Shown: positions 25,287 through 35,213 of the stretch, piece by piece
Numbering within the stretch: the first letter of the stretch is position 1
Layout of the letters: the number at the start of each line of letters is the position of its first letter
Assembly (NCBI GenBank): GCA_014873095.1
Contig: CP050848.1
Coordinates: 4,151,850 to 4,215,849 of the forward strand
Length of the DNA stretch: 64,000 nucleotides
Source: Planctomycetales bacterium ZRK34
GTDB taxonomy: Bacteria > Planctomycetota > Phycisphaerae > Phycisphaerales > Zrk34
Direction of reading: 5' to 3'
Made by a program: the position numbers and the translations under genes
Notes under the pieces: model-generated
Databases searched by the model: none
What the model was told of the DNA's origin: nothing
The model's input: only the letters and a program-made list of their open reading frames with translations

Positions 25287-26929
25287 CCCCCGAAGAACTC
25301 ACCCAAATGCGCGATCAGACGCGCCAGAAGAAGTCTGACTGCAAGCACTGCGTCAATGTCTGCACCGCCGCGGGTTGTCTTTCGCTCCGCAGCGATCAAC
25401 TCAAGGACGCCATCGACAAGGCCGTGCACCACGCCGGCCGCCAGGATGAAGTCACCGTCAAGAGCGTGGGCTGCATGGGCCTGTGCTCGGGCGGCCCGCT
25501 GGTCTCGGTTGAGTCCGGCGACGACGAAGTGATGTATCACGATGTCAAGCCCGAAGACGCCGGCGAGCTCGTTCAGAGTCTGGACACCGAGCCGGTCAAG
25601 CGGCTGCAGTGCCCCAGCGATATGCCGTTCTTCACGCAGCAGACCAAGATCGTGCTGGAAAACTCCGGCAAGATCGACCCCGAACTGCTCGAAGACTACA
25701 TCGCCAACGACGGCTACGCCGCGCTGACCAAGGCGCTGACGGAAATGTCGCCGGAAGATGTGATCAAGGAAGTGCAGACCTCGGGCCTGCGCGGTCGCGG
25801 CGGCGGTGGCTACCCGACCGGCCTGAAATGGTCGACGGTCGCCAAGTCGCCCGGTCAGAAGAAGTACGTGATCTGCAACGCCGACGAAGGCGACCCCGGC
25901 GCGTTCATGGACCGCAGCGTGCTGGAGTCCGATCCGCACCGCGTGCTCGAAGGCATGGCGCTGGCCGCCTACGCCGTCGGCGCCGATGCCGGCTACATCT
26001 ATGTTCGTGCTGAATACCCGCTGGCGATCGCCCGCCTCAAGCGAGCCATCCGCCAGGCGGAGCGTGCCGGCCTGCTCGGGGCGCACATCGGCGGCTCGAC
26101 CTTCCGATTCATGATCGAACTCCGTCTCGGCGCCGGCGCGTTTGTCTGCGGCGAAGAGACAGCCCTGATCGCTTCGGTCGAAGGCAAGCGCGGCCAGCCG
26201 CGCCCTCGTCCGCCATACCCGGCGCAGCGCGGCCTGTGGGGTTGCCCGACGCTGATCAACAACGTCGAAACCTTCGCCAACATCGCCCCGATCGTTCGCA
26301 ACGGCGGCGACTGGTTCGCCTCGATCGGCACCGAAAAGGCCAAGGGCACCAAGGTCTTCGCCCTGGCCGGCAAGATCAACAACACCGGTCTGATCGAAGT
26401 GCCGATGGGCATCAGCCTTCGCGAGATCGTCGAAAACATCGGCGGCGGCGTGCCCGATGGCAAGCAGTTCAAGGCGGTGCAGACCGGCGGCCCCAGCGGC
26501 GGGTGCATCCCAATCGATCACCTGGACATGCCCGTCGAGTACGACACGCTCAAGCAGCTCGGGTCCATCATGGGCTCCGGCGGCATGATCATCATGGATG
26601 AAACGTCGAACATGGTCGACGTGGCTCGCTACTTCATGGAGTTCTGCATGAGCGAGTCGTGCGGCAAGTGCGTGCCGTGCCGCGTCGGCACCTGGCAGAT
26701 GCACGAACTGCTGACCAAGATCATCGCCGGCGAGGCCGCACCCAAAGACCTCGACCTGCTCAAGGAACTCTGTGAAGTCGTGCAGAACACCTCGCTGTGC
26801 GGATTGGGCATGACCTCGCCCAATCCCGTGCTCAGCACGCTACGTTACTTCGAACACGAATATCTGGAACGACTGAACACCAACGGCCACGGCGCCACCG
26901 CCGAAGCCGCCTCGACGGAGGGTGCATGA
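25283..26929 (+). CDS. hoxF: Bidirectional hydrogenase NADH-binding subunit HoxF
   Basis: HoxF binds FMN and NAD(H). I start this 548-aa protein at GTG 25283, eight bases after GGAG, overlapping the hoxE stop. An N-terminal second thioredoxin-like [2Fe-2S] domain is present ([29 protein letters not shown]), as in cyanobacterial HoxF. The NuoF core follows: [16 protein letters not shown] is the NAD-binding glycine loop, [18 protein letters not shown] the FMN site, and [20 protein letters not shown] a core block. The [4Fe-4S] motif [14 protein letters not shown] with NTSLCGLG lies near the C-terminus. Both NuoE-like and NuoF domains in one chain, plus a separate HoxE, match group 3d. Confidence 0.95.
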   Translation: MTPEELTQMRDQTRQKKSDCKHCVNVCTAAGCLSLRSDQLKDAIDKAVHHAGRQDEVTVKSVGCMGLCSGGPLVSVESGDDEVMYHDVKPEDAGELVQSLDTEPVKRLQCPSDMPFFTQQTKIVLENSGKIDPELLEDYIANDGYAALTKALTEMSPEDVIKEVQTSGLRGRGGGGYPTGLKWSTVAKSPGQKKYVICNADEGDPGAFMDRSVLESDPHRVLEGMALAAYAVGADAGYIYVRAEYPLAIARLKRAIRQAERAGLLGAHIGGSTFRFMIELRLGAGAFVCGEETALIASVEGKRGQPRPRPPYPAQRGLWGCPTLINNVETFANIAPIVRNGGDWFASIGTEKAKGTKVFALAGKINNTGLIEVPMGISLREIVENIGGGVPDGKQFKAVQTGGPSGGCIPIDHLDMPVEYDTLKQLGSIMGSGGMIIMDETSNMVDVARYFMEFCMSESCGKCVPCRVGTWQMHELLTKIIAGEAAPKDLDLLKELCEVVQNTSLCGLGMTSPNPVLSTLRYFEHEYLERLNTNGHGATAEAASTEGA

Positions 26930-27657
26930 ATATGTCTACACTCGCCACACCGCAAGTGATTACCCTGCAGATCGACGGCCAGGACGTCAGCGCCCGCGCC
27001 GATGAATCGATCCTCGATGTCGCCCGTGAAAACGGCATCGACATTCCCACCATGTGTCATCTCGACGGCTTGGACCCGGTCGGCGCCTGCCGCCTGTGTC
27101 TGATCGAGATCGAAGGCACGCCCAAGCTGCTGCCGGCGTGTATGACCTACGCCGAAGAAGGCATGCGGGTTTTGACCGACTCGCCGCGGCTTCAGAAGTA
27201 CCGCCGCACGATTCTCGAACTGATCTTCGCCGAGCGCAATCACGTGTGTTCGGTCTGCGTCAGCAACGGCCACTGCGAACTGCAGAACATGGCCGTCAAG
27301 CTCGGCGTGTCGCACGTGACCGTCGCGTATCGCTATCCGAAAATGGAAGTCGATTCGTCGCACGATCGCTTCCGCCTCGATCACAACCGCTGCATCCTCT
27401 GCACCCGCTGCGTGCGTGTGTGCGACGCCGTCGAAGGCGCCCACACCAAGGACGTGATGGGCCGCGGCGTGCTGTCGGCGATCATTCACGATCTGAACGA
27501 GCCCTGGGGCGATTCTGACACGTGCACCAGTTGCGGCAAGTGCGTGCATGTCTGCCCGACCGGCGCGCTGGTTGAAAAGGGCACCGCCAGCAGCGAGATG
27601 GCCAAACGTACGCAATTCCTTCCTTATCTGACTCGTATGCGGGAGCACCATTCATGA
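26926..27657 (+). CDS. hoxU: Bidirectional hydrogenase iron-sulfur subunit HoxU
   Basis: The product is 243 aa, starting at ATG 26926 after GGAGG and overlapping the hoxF stop. It is a short NuoG-like electron relay: a plant-type [2Fe-2S] domain ([22 protein letters not shown], broken by a final Cys in LLPAC), and a Cys-rich N3-type site ([15 protein letters not shown]). Two [4Fe-4S] pairs follow, [11 protein letters not shown] and [16 protein letters not shown]. There is no molybdopterin-like domain, which separates it from true NuoG. It wires the HoxF flavin to the HoxY cluster. The following gene overlaps by four bases. Confidence 0.95.
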   Translation: MNMSTLATPQVITLQIDGQDVSARADESILDVARENGIDIPTMCHLDGLDPVGACRLCLIEIEGTPKLLPACMTYAEEGMRVLTDSPRLQKYRRTILELIFAERNHVCSVCVSNGHCELQNMAVKLGVSHVTVAYRYPKMEVDSSHDRFRLDHNRCILCTRCVRVCDAVEGAHTKDVMGRGVLSAIIHDLNEPWGDSDTCTSCGKCVHVCPTGALVEKGTASSEMAKRTQFLPYLTRMREHHS

Positions 27658-28199
27658 GCAGTGAAACAGCCAAACCCAAAGTCGCCACGATCTGGCTGGA
27701 CGGTTGCTCCGGATGCCACATGTCGTTGCTTGACACCGACGAGCGTCTGGTCGACCTGGTCAACGCCGTCGACGTGATCTATTCACCGATCGTGGACCCC
27801 AAGCAGTTTCCCGAAGACGTGACGGTCACGCTCGTCGAGGGCGCCGTGTCCAGCGAGCACGACCGCGAGATGGCGTTGATCATCCGCAAGAATTCCAAGC
27901 TGGTGGTGTCGCTGGGCGATTGCGCCGTGACGGGTAATGTTCCGGCGATGCGCAATGCGTTCAAGACCACGGAGCTGTTGGACCGTGCCTACAAGGAAAA
28001 CGCCGCGCACAACGCCAAGCACCCGACGGTCGGCCTGTCGCCCCTGATCGAAAAGGCGCAGCCGCTTCACGCGGTGATCGACGTCGATCTGTTTCTGCCG
28101 GGCTGTCCGCCGCCGGCCGATGCGATCTTCACGCTGATCACCGACATTCTCGCCGGGCGCGAGACCCAAGTGACCGAGTTGACCCGATTCGGCCGGTAA
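27654..28199 (+). CDS. hoxY: Bidirectional hydrogenase small subunit HoxY
   Basis: HoxY is the [NiFe] small subunit, 181 aa, holding the single proximal [4Fe-4S] cluster. WLDGCSGCHMSLLDTDERL supplies the first two Cys, SLGDCAVTGNVPAMRN the third and DLFLPGCPPPADAIF the fourth. No extra ferredoxin-like domain or signal peptide is present, so it is cytoplasmic. Length and motif layout fit group 3d enzymes rather than the longer 3b small subunit encoded downstream at 32206. Confidence 0.96.
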   Translation: MSSETAKPKVATIWLDGCSGCHMSLLDTDERLVDLVNAVDVIYSPIVDPKQFPEDVTVTLVEGAVSSEHDREMALIIRKNSKLVVSLGDCAVTGNVPAMRNAFKTTELLDRAYKENAAHNAKHPTVGLSPLIEKAQPLHAVIDVDLFLPGCPPPADAIFTLITDILAGRETQVTELTRFGR

Positions 28200-28227
28200 C
28201 GCGGCCCCGAGATAAAGAGCATTAAAC

Positions 28228-29649
28228 ATGGCACAACAAATCAAGATAGAACCGGTGACCCGCATCGAGGGTCACGCCAAAATCACCCTCACGCTCGGCG
28301 ACGACGGTAAAGTCAACGACGCGATGTTTCACGTGACCCAGTTCCGCGGGTTTGAAAAGTTCGTCGAGGGCCGGCCGCTTACGGAAATGCCCTCGATCAC
28401 CGCGCGCATCTGCGGCATCTGCCCGGTCTCGCACCTGATGGCCTCGGCTAAGGCGTGCGACGATCTGCTGTCGGTCGAGATTCCGCCGACGGCCGTGAAG
28501 CTTCGCCGCCTGATGAACCTGGCGCAGTTCACTCAGAGCCACGCGCTGAGCTTCTTCCACCTGTCGAGCCCCGATCTGTTGCTGGGTTTCGATGCCGACC
28601 CCGCGACGCGCAACGTCGTCGGCCTCGTCCGCAAGCACCCGCAGCGCGCCGCCGACGGCATCAAGCTGCGCAAGTTCGGACAGCGCGCCATCGAACTGCT
28701 CGGCGGCAAGCGCGTTCACCCGGCCTGGCTGGTGCCCGGCGGTGTGAACAAGGCCCTGGACCCGGCGGCCCGCGAGGAAATTCTCGCCGGCATCCCCCAG
28801 GCCCTGGACATCGCCCGACGGACCGTTGAGTTCTTCAAGACGATCGTCGATCAGTTCCACCATGAGATCGATTGCTTCGGCAACTTCCCGACGATGTTCG
28901 CCGGGCTCGTGGCCCCGCACGATCTGTGGGAACACTACGACGGGACGTTCCGCTTCATCGATTCCGACGGCATCGATGTCGTCGAGCTCAACGAGCCGCG
29001 CGAGTATCAGCGCTACATCGGCGAAGCGGTCGAGGAGTTCTCATACCTCAAGAGCCCGTATTACAAGCCGATGGGCTATCCCGACGGCATCTACCGCGTC
29101 GGTCCGCTGGCGCGTGTGAACATCTGCAAGGGCTTCGGCACGCCGCTGGCCGACGAGGAACTGGCCGAGTTCCGCCAGCGGGCGGGCAATCCCGCGCTGT
29201 CGAGCTTCCACTTCCACTGGGCGCGTCTGCTGGAGACCCTGCACGCGGTCGAGCAGATTCAGCGGATTCTGGAAGCCCCCGACATCCTCGACAAGCAGGT
29301 CCGCGCCCGGGCCAGACCCAACCGCCTGGAAGGCGTGGGCATCTCCGAGGCGCCGCGCGGCTCGCTGATTCACCACTACAAGATCGATGAGGACGGCCGC
29401 ATGGTCTGGGCCAACCTCATCATCGCCACCGGACATAACAACCTGTCGATCAACCGCGGTGTCCTGCAGGTCGCCAAGGAATATGTCGACGGGACCAAGC
29501 TCAAGGAAGGCATGCTTAACCGCGTGGAAGCGGTGGTCCGCACCTACGATCCATGCCTGAGTTGTTCGACCCATGCACTGGGCCAGATGGCCATGAAGAT
29601 CGAGCTGACGGACCGTGAAGGTCAGGTGCTCGATGTGCTTAAGCGCTGA
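28228..29649 (+). CDS. hoxH: Bidirectional [NiFe] hydrogenase large subunit HoxH (group 3d)
   Basis: This is the 473-aa catalytic subunit. The L1 motif [19 protein letters not shown] (Cys 62 and 65) and the L2 motif [13 protein letters not shown] (Cys 443 and 446) supply the four thiolates to the Ni-Fe site. The 24 residues after His 449 form the extension removed by the protease encoded next. The N-terminus [17 protein letters not shown] is the conserved R-x-E-G-H. Sequence around L2 (D-P-C-L-S-C-x-T-H-A-L-G-Q) is of the HoxH/group 3d style. With HoxEFUY upstream this is a soluble NAD-linked bidirectional hydrogenase that can release H2 from NADH or take it up. Confidence 0.97.
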   Translation: MAQQIKIEPVTRIEGHAKITLTLGDDGKVNDAMFHVTQFRGFEKFVEGRPLTEMPSITARICGICPVSHLMASAKACDDLLSVEIPPTAVKLRRLMNLAQFTQSHALSFFHLSSPDLLLGFDADPATRNVVGLVRKHPQRAADGIKLRKFGQRAIELLGGKRVHPAWLVPGGVNKALDPAAREEILAGIPQALDIARRTVEFFKTIVDQFHHEIDCFGNFPTMFAGLVAPHDLWEHYDGTFRFIDSDGIDVVELNEPREYQRYIGEAVEEFSYLKSPYYKPMGYPDGIYRVGPLARVNICKGFGTPLADEELAEFRQRAGNPALSSFHFHWARLLETLHAVEQIQRILEAPDILDKQVRARARPNRLEGVGISEAPRGSLIHHYKIDEDGRMVWANLIIATGHNNLSINRGVLQVAKEYVDGTKLKEGMLNRVEAVVRTYDPCLSCSTHALGQMAMKIELTDREGQVLDVLKR

Positions 29650-30142
29650 GCAGAGGCTCGACAATCCGACCCTGCTGATCATCGGCTACGGCAACACGCT
29701 GCGGCGCGATGACGGGGTCGGTGTCGAAGCGGCCCGCTGGGCCGGCGAGCATCTGGCGCGCCCTGGTGTGCGTATTTTTGAGTCGCATCAACTGGTGCCC
29801 GAAATGGCTGAGGATATCGCCTGCGCCGATCGCGTCGTGTTCATCGATGCGTCGGTCGCTGGTCTGGGCGTCGGCAAAGGGCGTGCGCCGGGCGAGGTCG
29901 TGCATGAAGTGATCAAGCCGGCCGATGAGTCCGATCCGTCACTGGGTCATCACATCACGCCGCAGGTTCTGCTGGCGATGGCGTCGGCGATTTTCGGCGG
30001 GTGCCCCGAGGCGGAGCTGTTCACCGTGGTCGGCAGTGACTTCGATCACGGCTCGGGACTCAGCGAGCCGGTTGCCCGTGGATTATCACGCCTGCAGGAG
30101 TTGCTGCGGGCTCACACACTGACCGAAAGGAGCTGCCCATGA
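29633..30142 (+). CDS. hoxW: Hydrogenase maturation endopeptidase for HoxH
   Basis: The product is 169 aa, from the ATG inside the hoxH end (overlap 17 bp); a GTG six codons earlier is possible. It removes the HoxH C-terminal peptide after nickel insertion. GYGNTLRRDDGVG is the N-terminal motif, with the first acidic Ni ligand in FESHQLVPEM and the second in VVFIDASVAG; SLGHHITPQVLL contains the His. These three ligands define the HyaD/HoxW peptidases. Its position right after hoxH and the separate protease gene behind hydA imply that each serves its own large subunit. Confidence 0.92.
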   Translation: MCLSAEQRLDNPTLLIIGYGNTLRRDDGVGVEAARWAGEHLARPGVRIFESHQLVPEMAEDIACADRVVFIDASVAGLGVGKGRAPGEVVHEVIKPADESDPSLGHHITPQVLLAMASAIFGGCPEAELFTVVGSDFDHGSGLSEPVARGLSRLQELLRAHTLTERSCP

Positions 30143-31326
30143 GTGACGTGAAGTCCGTGGCGGAGCAGCGATGGTTTTTACCGAAATCATCGCTCGGGGA
30201 CCTGGTCAGAAAGCTGTGTGAGCAGGGGTATACCGTCATCGCGCCGGTCCGGCGCGACGGCGTGATCACGATACTGCCGATCACCGAAGCGGCGGACATC
30301 GCCCGCGGCGTCGCCGACGAACAGGACGGCGGTCACTACCGTCTGCACGACGATCCCGAAGACAAGTACTTCCGCTATTCGGTCGGTCCCGATGGGCCCA
30401 AACGGTACTTTTTCCCGCCGCGTCAGAAGTTGTTTACGATGCACGTGGCAGGCGATCGCTTCGAGATGGACACCGTCGGCCCCGAGCCGCCGAAGTACGC
30501 CTTCATCGGGGTGCGCCCGTGCGACCTGGCGGCGATCGCCGTGCAGGATCGCGTGTTCGGCATCGCCAGCGATCAAAGCACCTTCCGCTGCGAGACCGAG
30601 ACGTACTACCAGCAGACGCGCCTGCAATCGCTGTTGATCGCCGTCAACTGCACCCGCCCCGGCGGCACGTGCTTCTGCGATTCGCAGAACACCGGCCCCG
30701 AAGTGACCGAGCATCATCTGTTCGACGTGGCCATGACCGAGCTGCGCGGCGGATTCGTCATGCGCGTCGGTAGCGACAAGGGACGCGCCCTGATCGACGA
30801 ATTGCCGGTGCGCGAGCCCAACGAAGCGGAACTCGAACTCGAAGAGTTGCGCCTGATCCGGGCGCGTGAGCACATGGGCCGATCGCTCGACCCGCAGCAG
30901 GCGCGCGATGCACTGGCCAAGGCGGTCGAGCATCCCCGCTGGGACGAGGTCGCCGAGCGCTGCCTGTCGTGCGGCAATTGCACGATGGTCTGCCCGACGT
31001 GTTTCTGCTCGACAGTGACCGACTCCAGCGACCTGGCATCGAACAAGGTCACGCGCCACCGTCAATGGGAATCGTGTCACACGCTGGCGTTCACCTACGT
31101 GACCAGCGGGCCGTCGCGCAACAACACGCGTTCGCGCTATCGGCAATGGCTGCGTCACAAGCTGAGCACGTGGTACGAGCAGTTCGGTTCCAGCGGGTGC
31201 GTCGGCTGCGGGCGATGCATCACGTGGTGCCCGGTCGGCATCGACCTCACCGAGGAGGCGGCCATCATCGCCGCTGACCGAACGCTCACGACCACGCACC
31301 GCTCCGAAAGCGAGGTGTGCTCATGA
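30139..31326 (+). CDS. hydB: Group 3b hydrogenase beta subunit, 4Fe-4S protein
   Basis: This is a 395-aa iron-sulfur protein of the sulfhydrogenase beta / anaerobic sulfite reductase A type. The N-terminal two-thirds include [17 protein letters not shown] and [15 protein letters not shown], conserved Cys blocks of the family. The C-terminal third carries two ferredoxin-like [4Fe-4S] motifs: [16 protein letters not shown] and [16 protein letters not shown]. In Pyrococcus-type enzymes this subunit links the NADP-reducing gamma subunit with the hydrogenase dimer. The start overlaps the hoxW stop by four bases, so the group 3b genes continue the same transcript as the group 3d genes. Confidence 0.9.
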   Translation: MSDVKSVAEQRWFLPKSSLGDLVRKLCEQGYTVIAPVRRDGVITILPITEAADIARGVADEQDGGHYRLHDDPEDKYFRYSVGPDGPKRYFFPPRQKLFTMHVAGDRFEMDTVGPEPPKYAFIGVRPCDLAAIAVQDRVFGIASDQSTFRCETETYYQQTRLQSLLIAVNCTRPGGTCFCDSQNTGPEVTEHHLFDVAMTELRGGFVMRVGSDKGRALIDELPVREPNEAELELEELRLIRAREHMGRSLDPQQARDALAKAVEHPRWDEVAERCLSCGNCTMVCPTCFCSTVTDSSDLASNKVTRHRQWESCHTLAFTYVTSGPSRNNTRSRYRQWLRHKLSTWYEQFGSSGCVGCGRCITWCPVGIDLTEEAAIIAADRTLTTTHRSESEVCS

Positions 31327-32204
31327 TCACTTCCGCTTCAAACGTTGCACGCGCCGAGCCGATCTGCGGCATGGACGCCTGGCTGCCCGTGCCGGCTCGC
31401 ATCGAGCACATCGACCAGGAAAACTTCAACACGTACACCTTCCGCCTGCGCATCATCGATGATGCGATTCGCCGAATGTACCGCTGGGCGCCGGGGCAGT
31501 TCAACATGCTCTACGTGCCGGGGGTCGGCGAGGCGGCGATTTCGATCAGCTCCGATCCTGATGAGCCGCGCGTGCTCGAGCACACCGTGCGCGTCGTCGG
31601 ATCGGTCACGCGAGGCATCCTCGACACCGGCGTCGGCGGCGTCATCGGCCTGCGCGGTCCGTTCGGCGTGGGTTGGCCCGTCGGCAACGAAATCGAGGGC
31701 AAAGACATCGTGATGGTCTGCGGCGGGATCGGCCTGGCGCCGATGCGCCCGATGGTCTACTACCTCATGAAAAACCGCGATCGCTATCGGCGGGTGATTC
31801 TGCTGTTTGGCTGCCGCACGCCGGAAGATCGCATCTACATCGAAGAACTCGCCGAGTGGGAAGCCGACGGGCGGATCGATCTGCTGGTCACCGTCGATAA
31901 CGCCAGCGGCGATTGGGCCGGACCGGTCGGCGTCGTGACCAACCTGCTGCGGCGCGTGAAGGTGAATGCGAATCAGTCGGCCGTGCTGGTGTGCGGACCG
32001 CGGGTGTTGAACCGTGCGGCGGCGTGGCAGTTTCTTCAGTTGCACGTGCCGCGGTCGCATGTGTTTGTCAGTCTCGAACGGAATATGAACTGCGGGTTCG
32101 GCCGCTGCGGCCATTGCCAGTATGGCGCGAAGTTCGTCTGCCGCGATGGCCCGGTCTTCCGATTCTCCGACATCGCGGACATCTTCGCGAAGGAGGAAAT
32201 CTGA
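31323..32204 (+). CDS. hydG: Group 3b hydrogenase gamma subunit, FAD/NAD(P)-binding
   Basis: This is a 293-aa flavoprotein of the ferredoxin-NADP reductase superfamily. [20 protein letters not shown] is the FAD-binding block (R-x-Y-S/T region shifted to A-I-S-I as in sulfhydrogenase gamma subunits), and [18 protein letters not shown] is the NAD(P) phosphate loop. The end has a [2Fe-2S] site with C-x4-C-x2-C spacing ([20 protein letters not shown]). It accepts electrons from NAD(P)H or delivers them to it. The ATG overlaps the hydB stop (ATGA), and hydD follows after one base. Confidence 0.93.
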   Translation: MITSASNVARAEPICGMDAWLPVPARIEHIDQENFNTYTFRLRIIDDAIRRMYRWAPGQFNMLYVPGVGEAAISISSDPDEPRVLEHTVRVVGSVTRGILDTGVGGVIGLRGPFGVGWPVGNEIEGKDIVMVCGGIGLAPMRPMVYYLMKNRDRYRRVILLFGCRTPEDRIYIEELAEWEADGRIDLLVTVDNASGDWAGPVGVVTNLLRRVKVNANQSAVLVCGPRVLNRAAAWQFLQLHVPRSHVFVSLERNMNCGFGRCGHCQYGAKFVCRDGPVFRFSDIADIFAKEEI

Positions 32205-32205
32205 C

Positions 32206-32997
32206 ATGACTGATACTGCAAAACCCAAACTGGCTGTGTACAAGTTTTCGAGTTGCGACGGGTGTCAGCTTTCACTGCTGAATCTCGAAGATGAGCTGTT
32301 AGACCTCGTCGGGGCTGTCGAAATCGCCTACTTCCTGGAAGCGAGGCGCAAGACGTTGCCGCCGCCTTACGACATCGGGCTCGTCGAGGGCTCGATATCG
32401 ACGCCCGAGGAAGAGCAGCGCATCCACCAGATTCGCCGCGACTGTAAATACCTCGTGGCCATCGGCGCCTGCGCCACCTCCGGCGGCATCCAGGCTCTGC
32501 GCAACTGGGCGCGCCTCGACGACTACGCCGAGGCGGTCTACGCCAAACCGGAATACCTGCACACCCTCGAAACCGCCACGCCCGTCGCGGCGCATGTGTT
32601 TGTCGATTTCGAGCTGCGCGGCTGCCCGGTCAACGCCCAGCAACTGCTCGAGTTGATCTGCGCCAAGTTGATCGGCCGCAAGCCGAACATCGCCACGCAC
32701 AGCGTCTGCATCGAGTGCAAGCGCCTCGGTTATCCGTGCGTGATGGTGTCCGCCTCCAAGCCATGCCTCGGCCCGATCACCAACGCCGGCTGCGGCGCGC
32801 TGTGCCCAAGCTGCGGGCGCGCCTGCTACGGATGCTTTGGCCCGATGGAACAGCCGAACATCGCCAGCCTCGGCGATCATCTGATGCAGGATCAACACGT
32901 CGACGCCCGAGGCATGAAGCGCATGCTCCGGTCGTTCAACGGCTACCTCGAACCCTTCAAACAGGCGAGCGATCACTATGAACGACTCGAATCCTGA
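32206..32997 (+). CDS. hydD: Group 3b hydrogenase small subunit
   Basis: This is a 263-aa [NiFe] small subunit started at ATG 32206, ten bases after AGGAGG (32191-32196); an earlier in-frame start lies within hydG. The proximal cluster ligands are KFSSCDGCQLSLLNLE, AIGACATSGGIQALRNWA and ELRGCPVNAQQLLEL. A Cys-rich C-terminal stretch (VCIECKRLGYPCVM, KPCLGPITNAGCGALCPSC, GRACYGCFGP) supplies medial and distal [4Fe-4S] clusters, as in the sulfhydrogenase delta subunit. There is no twin-arginine signal, so the enzyme is cytoplasmic. Confidence 0.95.
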   Translation: MTDTAKPKLAVYKFSSCDGCQLSLLNLEDELLDLVGAVEIAYFLEARRKTLPPPYDIGLVEGSISTPEEEQRIHQIRRDCKYLVAIGACATSGGIQALRNWARLDDYAEAVYAKPEYLHTLETATPVAAHVFVDFELRGCPVNAQQLLELICAKLIGRKPNIATHSVCIECKRLGYPCVMVSASKPCLGPITNAGCGALCPSCGRACYGCFGPMEQPNIASLGDHLMQDQHVDARGMKRMLRSFNGYLEPFKQASDHYERLES

Positions 32998-34324
32998 CAA
33001 CACGACTCGGACCATCCGCGTCGGCGCGCTGGCGCGCGTGGAAGGCGAGGGCGCATTGCACCTGGTGATGCGCGGTTCCGACGTGGAAAAAGTGCAACTG
33101 GAAATCTACGAGCCACCGCGCTTTTACGAGGCCTTTCTGCGCGGCCGTGACTATACCGAAGTGCCCGACATCACCGCGCGCATCTGCGGCATCTGTCCCG
33201 TCGCCTATCAGACCGCCTCGTGTTACGCGCTGGAAAAAGCGATGGGCGTGTACCATCGCGTCGTCGAAGCGCCGGGCATTCAGGCGATGCGCGACCTGAT
33301 CTATTGCGGCGAGTGGATCGAATCGCATGTGCTGCACATGTTCATGCTCCACCTACCGGACTTTCTCGGCTACGAAAGCGCGATCAGCATGGCCGGCGAT
33401 CATGGTCCAACCGTGCAGCGCGCCCTGCGCATCAAAAAGCTCGGCAACAGCATCGTGTCGCTGCTCGGCGGCAGGGCGGTGCATCCGGTCGGACTCTGCG
33501 TCGGCGGGTTTCACCGTCTGCCGGAAGCCTCGGCCGTGGCTGAACTGCTGCCCGAGGTCGAAGCCTGCTGTGACGACATGGTCGAGTTGACGCTCTTTCT
33601 CGCGGAGAACGTCGAGTTTCCCGATCTGGACCGCGACTACGAATTCGTCGCGCTGTGCCCCGAAGATGGGTACCCGATGAACCTAGGCCGGATCAAGTCC
33701 AACAAGGGGCTCGACGTCGAGCAGGACGCCTTCGGCGAGATGGTGGTCGAGCAGCATGTGGCGCATTCGACCGCGCTGCACTCGATCCTCAAAGGTCGCG
33801 GCGCCTACATGGTCGGCCCGCTGGCGCGCTTGAACCTGTGTTACGAACAGCTTCACCCGCGCGCCGCCGAGCTGGTGCCGAAGATCGTCAAGGCGATCGG
33901 AAAGAAACTGCCGTGGCGGAACAATTTCCTGTCGCTGCTGGCCCGTGGGCTGGAGACCGTGCACGCGCTGGCGCTGGCGGCGGACCTGATGCGTAACTAC
34001 AAACGCCCGGCCCAGTGCCGCATTCCGATCACGCACCGCGCCGGCCACGGCGGCCATGGCACCGAAGCCCCGCGCGGTGTCTGCTGGCATGAATACGACG
34101 TCGCCGAAGATGGCTCGATCACGCGCGCCCACATCATGCCGCCGACCGCTCAGAATCAAATCACCATCGAGGAGGACCTCGCCGAGTTCGCCCGCCGCGT
34201 CACCGATCTGCCCGATGAGGAAGCGGCGCTGAAGTGCGAACACCTGATCCGCAATTACGATCCGTGCATCAGTTGCTCGGTGCATTTCCTGAAGTTCGCT
34301 CGTACGTGGGAGACCGCCTCATGA
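32978..34324 (+). CDS. hydA: Group 3b [NiFe] hydrogenase large subunit
   Basis: This is the 448-aa catalytic subunit of the NADP-coupled, sulfhydrogenase-type enzyme. L1 is [20 protein letters not shown] (Cys 70, 73) and L2 is DPCISCSVHFLKF (Cys 430, 433). A 12-residue extension follows His 436 for removal by the next gene's product. N-terminal VGALARVEGEGALHL and internal GRAVHPVGLCVGGFHRLP are characteristic. The gene overlaps hydD by 20 bp. Group 3b enzymes balance NADPH with H2, and some reduce polysulfide; which applies here cannot be told. A second complete large subunit so close to HoxH is the notable point. Confidence 0.96.
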   Translation: MNDSNPDNTTRTIRVGALARVEGEGALHLVMRGSDVEKVQLEIYEPPRFYEAFLRGRDYTEVPDITARICGICPVAYQTASCYALEKAMGVYHRVVEAPGIQAMRDLIYCGEWIESHVLHMFMLHLPDFLGYESAISMAGDHGPTVQRALRIKKLGNSIVSLLGGRAVHPVGLCVGGFHRLPEASAVAELLPEVEACCDDMVELTLFLAENVEFPDLDRDYEFVALCPEDGYPMNLGRIKSNKGLDVEQDAFGEMVVEQHVAHSTALHSILKGRGAYMVGPLARLNLCYEQLHPRAAELVPKIVKAIGKKLPWRNNFLSLLARGLETVHALALAADLMRNYKRPAQCRIPITHRAGHGGHGTEAPRGVCWHEYDVAEDGSITRAHIMPPTAQNQITIEEDLAEFARRVTDLPDEEAALKCEHLIRNYDPCISCSVHFLKFARTWETAS

Positions 34325-34827
34325 TTGCATCTGTTTCACCGATTCTCGTGGCTTCGTGCGGCAACGTCATGGCGACCGATGACGGGTTCGGCCCAGCGGT
34401 CATCGCGGCGCTGCAGCAACACAATCTTCCCGGGGTTCAGGCGATCAATCTCGACATCCGCCCCGCGGCGTTGCTGGATTACCTGGCCGATCGCAAGGCG
34501 TTGATCCTCGTCGACGCGGCGCTGTCGCCCGACTGCCGCGCCGGGCAATTGCTGGATATGGATTGGCACGACCCGCAGCGCCCGCCGCTGGTCGACGATG
34601 ACGCGCTGAGCACGCACGGCCTGTCGATCAGCAGCCAGCTTGAACTGGCGGCACGCCTGCGTCTGGCGCCGAAAACCGTCCGACTGATCGCCGCCACCAT
34701 CGGCTCGGTTGAACACGGCCCGTGCATCGGCGAAATGGTTCGCGATCTGATTAAACCCGCCGTCCACGTGATCGCGGGCCACGCGCTTAAATGGATGGAT
34801 GACCTTGGAGGCAAGCCGCATGCATGA
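34321..34827 (+). CDS. Hydrogenase maturation endopeptidase for the group 3b large subunit
   Basis: The product is 168 aa from the ATG overlapping the hydA stop; the frame's upstream extension lies within hydA. SCGNVMATDDGFGPAVI is the G-N-x4-D-D-G-x-G motif, INLDIRPAAL holds the first acidic nickel ligand and LILVDAALSPD the second; TIGSVEHGP provides the usual His region. It belongs to the HycI/HybD peptidase family, but its sequence is clearly different from the HoxW-type protease at 29633. That fits each peptidase having its own substrate. It overlaps hypA by eight bases. Confidence 0.88.
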   Translation: MIASVSPILVASCGNVMATDDGFGPAVIAALQQHNLPGVQAINLDIRPAALLDYLADRKALILVDAALSPDCRAGQLLDMDWHDPQRPPLVDDDALSTHGLSISSQLELAARLRLAPKTVRLIAATIGSVEHGPCIGEMVRDLIKPAVHVIAGHALKWMDDLGGKPHA

Positions 34828-35194
34828 GTTGTCGATCGCCAATGAGTTGCTTAATGTCGTGAACGAAAACACGCCGCCGGGCGCGCGCGTCGTGTCGCTG
34901 AGCGTGCAGGCAGGAGCCATGCAGGCGATCGACGCCGACGCGCTGCAGTTCGCCTGGCAGGCCGTGACGCAAGACGATTCCCTCGAAGGATCGCGCCTCG
35001 AAGTGGAACTGCTGCCCTGGCGGCTCGAGTGCGATCAATGCGATCGGGTGTGGGAATCGCCCGAAGCCTTCGAGCCCTGCACCTGCGGCAACGTACGCCC
35101 CAAAGTCACCGGCAGCGATGAACTGCTCCTGGTCTCGCTCGATGTCGAGCAGCCCGGCGAGCCGACCGAATCCCTGAATCATTCACAGGCCTAG
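34820..35194 (+). CDS. hypA: Hydrogenase nickel incorporation protein HypA
   Basis: HypA delivers nickel to the large subunit together with HypB. This 124-aa protein starts with the invariant MHEL, whose N-terminal Met/His2 bind Ni, so I place the start at 34820 rather than at the upstream in-frame ATG. The zinc site is LECDQCDRVW with EPCTCGNVRP, that is C-x2-C and C-x-C rather than two C-x2-C pairs. The gene overlaps the protease gene. Position at the 3' end with hypB splits the hyp set around the structural genes. Confidence 0.92.
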   Translation: MHELSIANELLNVVNENTPPGARVVSLSVQAGAMQAIDADALQFAWQAVTQDDSLEGSRLEVELLPWRLECDQCDRVWESPEAFEPCTCGNVRPKVTGSDELLLVSLDVEQPGEPTESLNHSQA

Positions 35195-35213
35195 AGAGCC
35201 TACGGAGTTGACC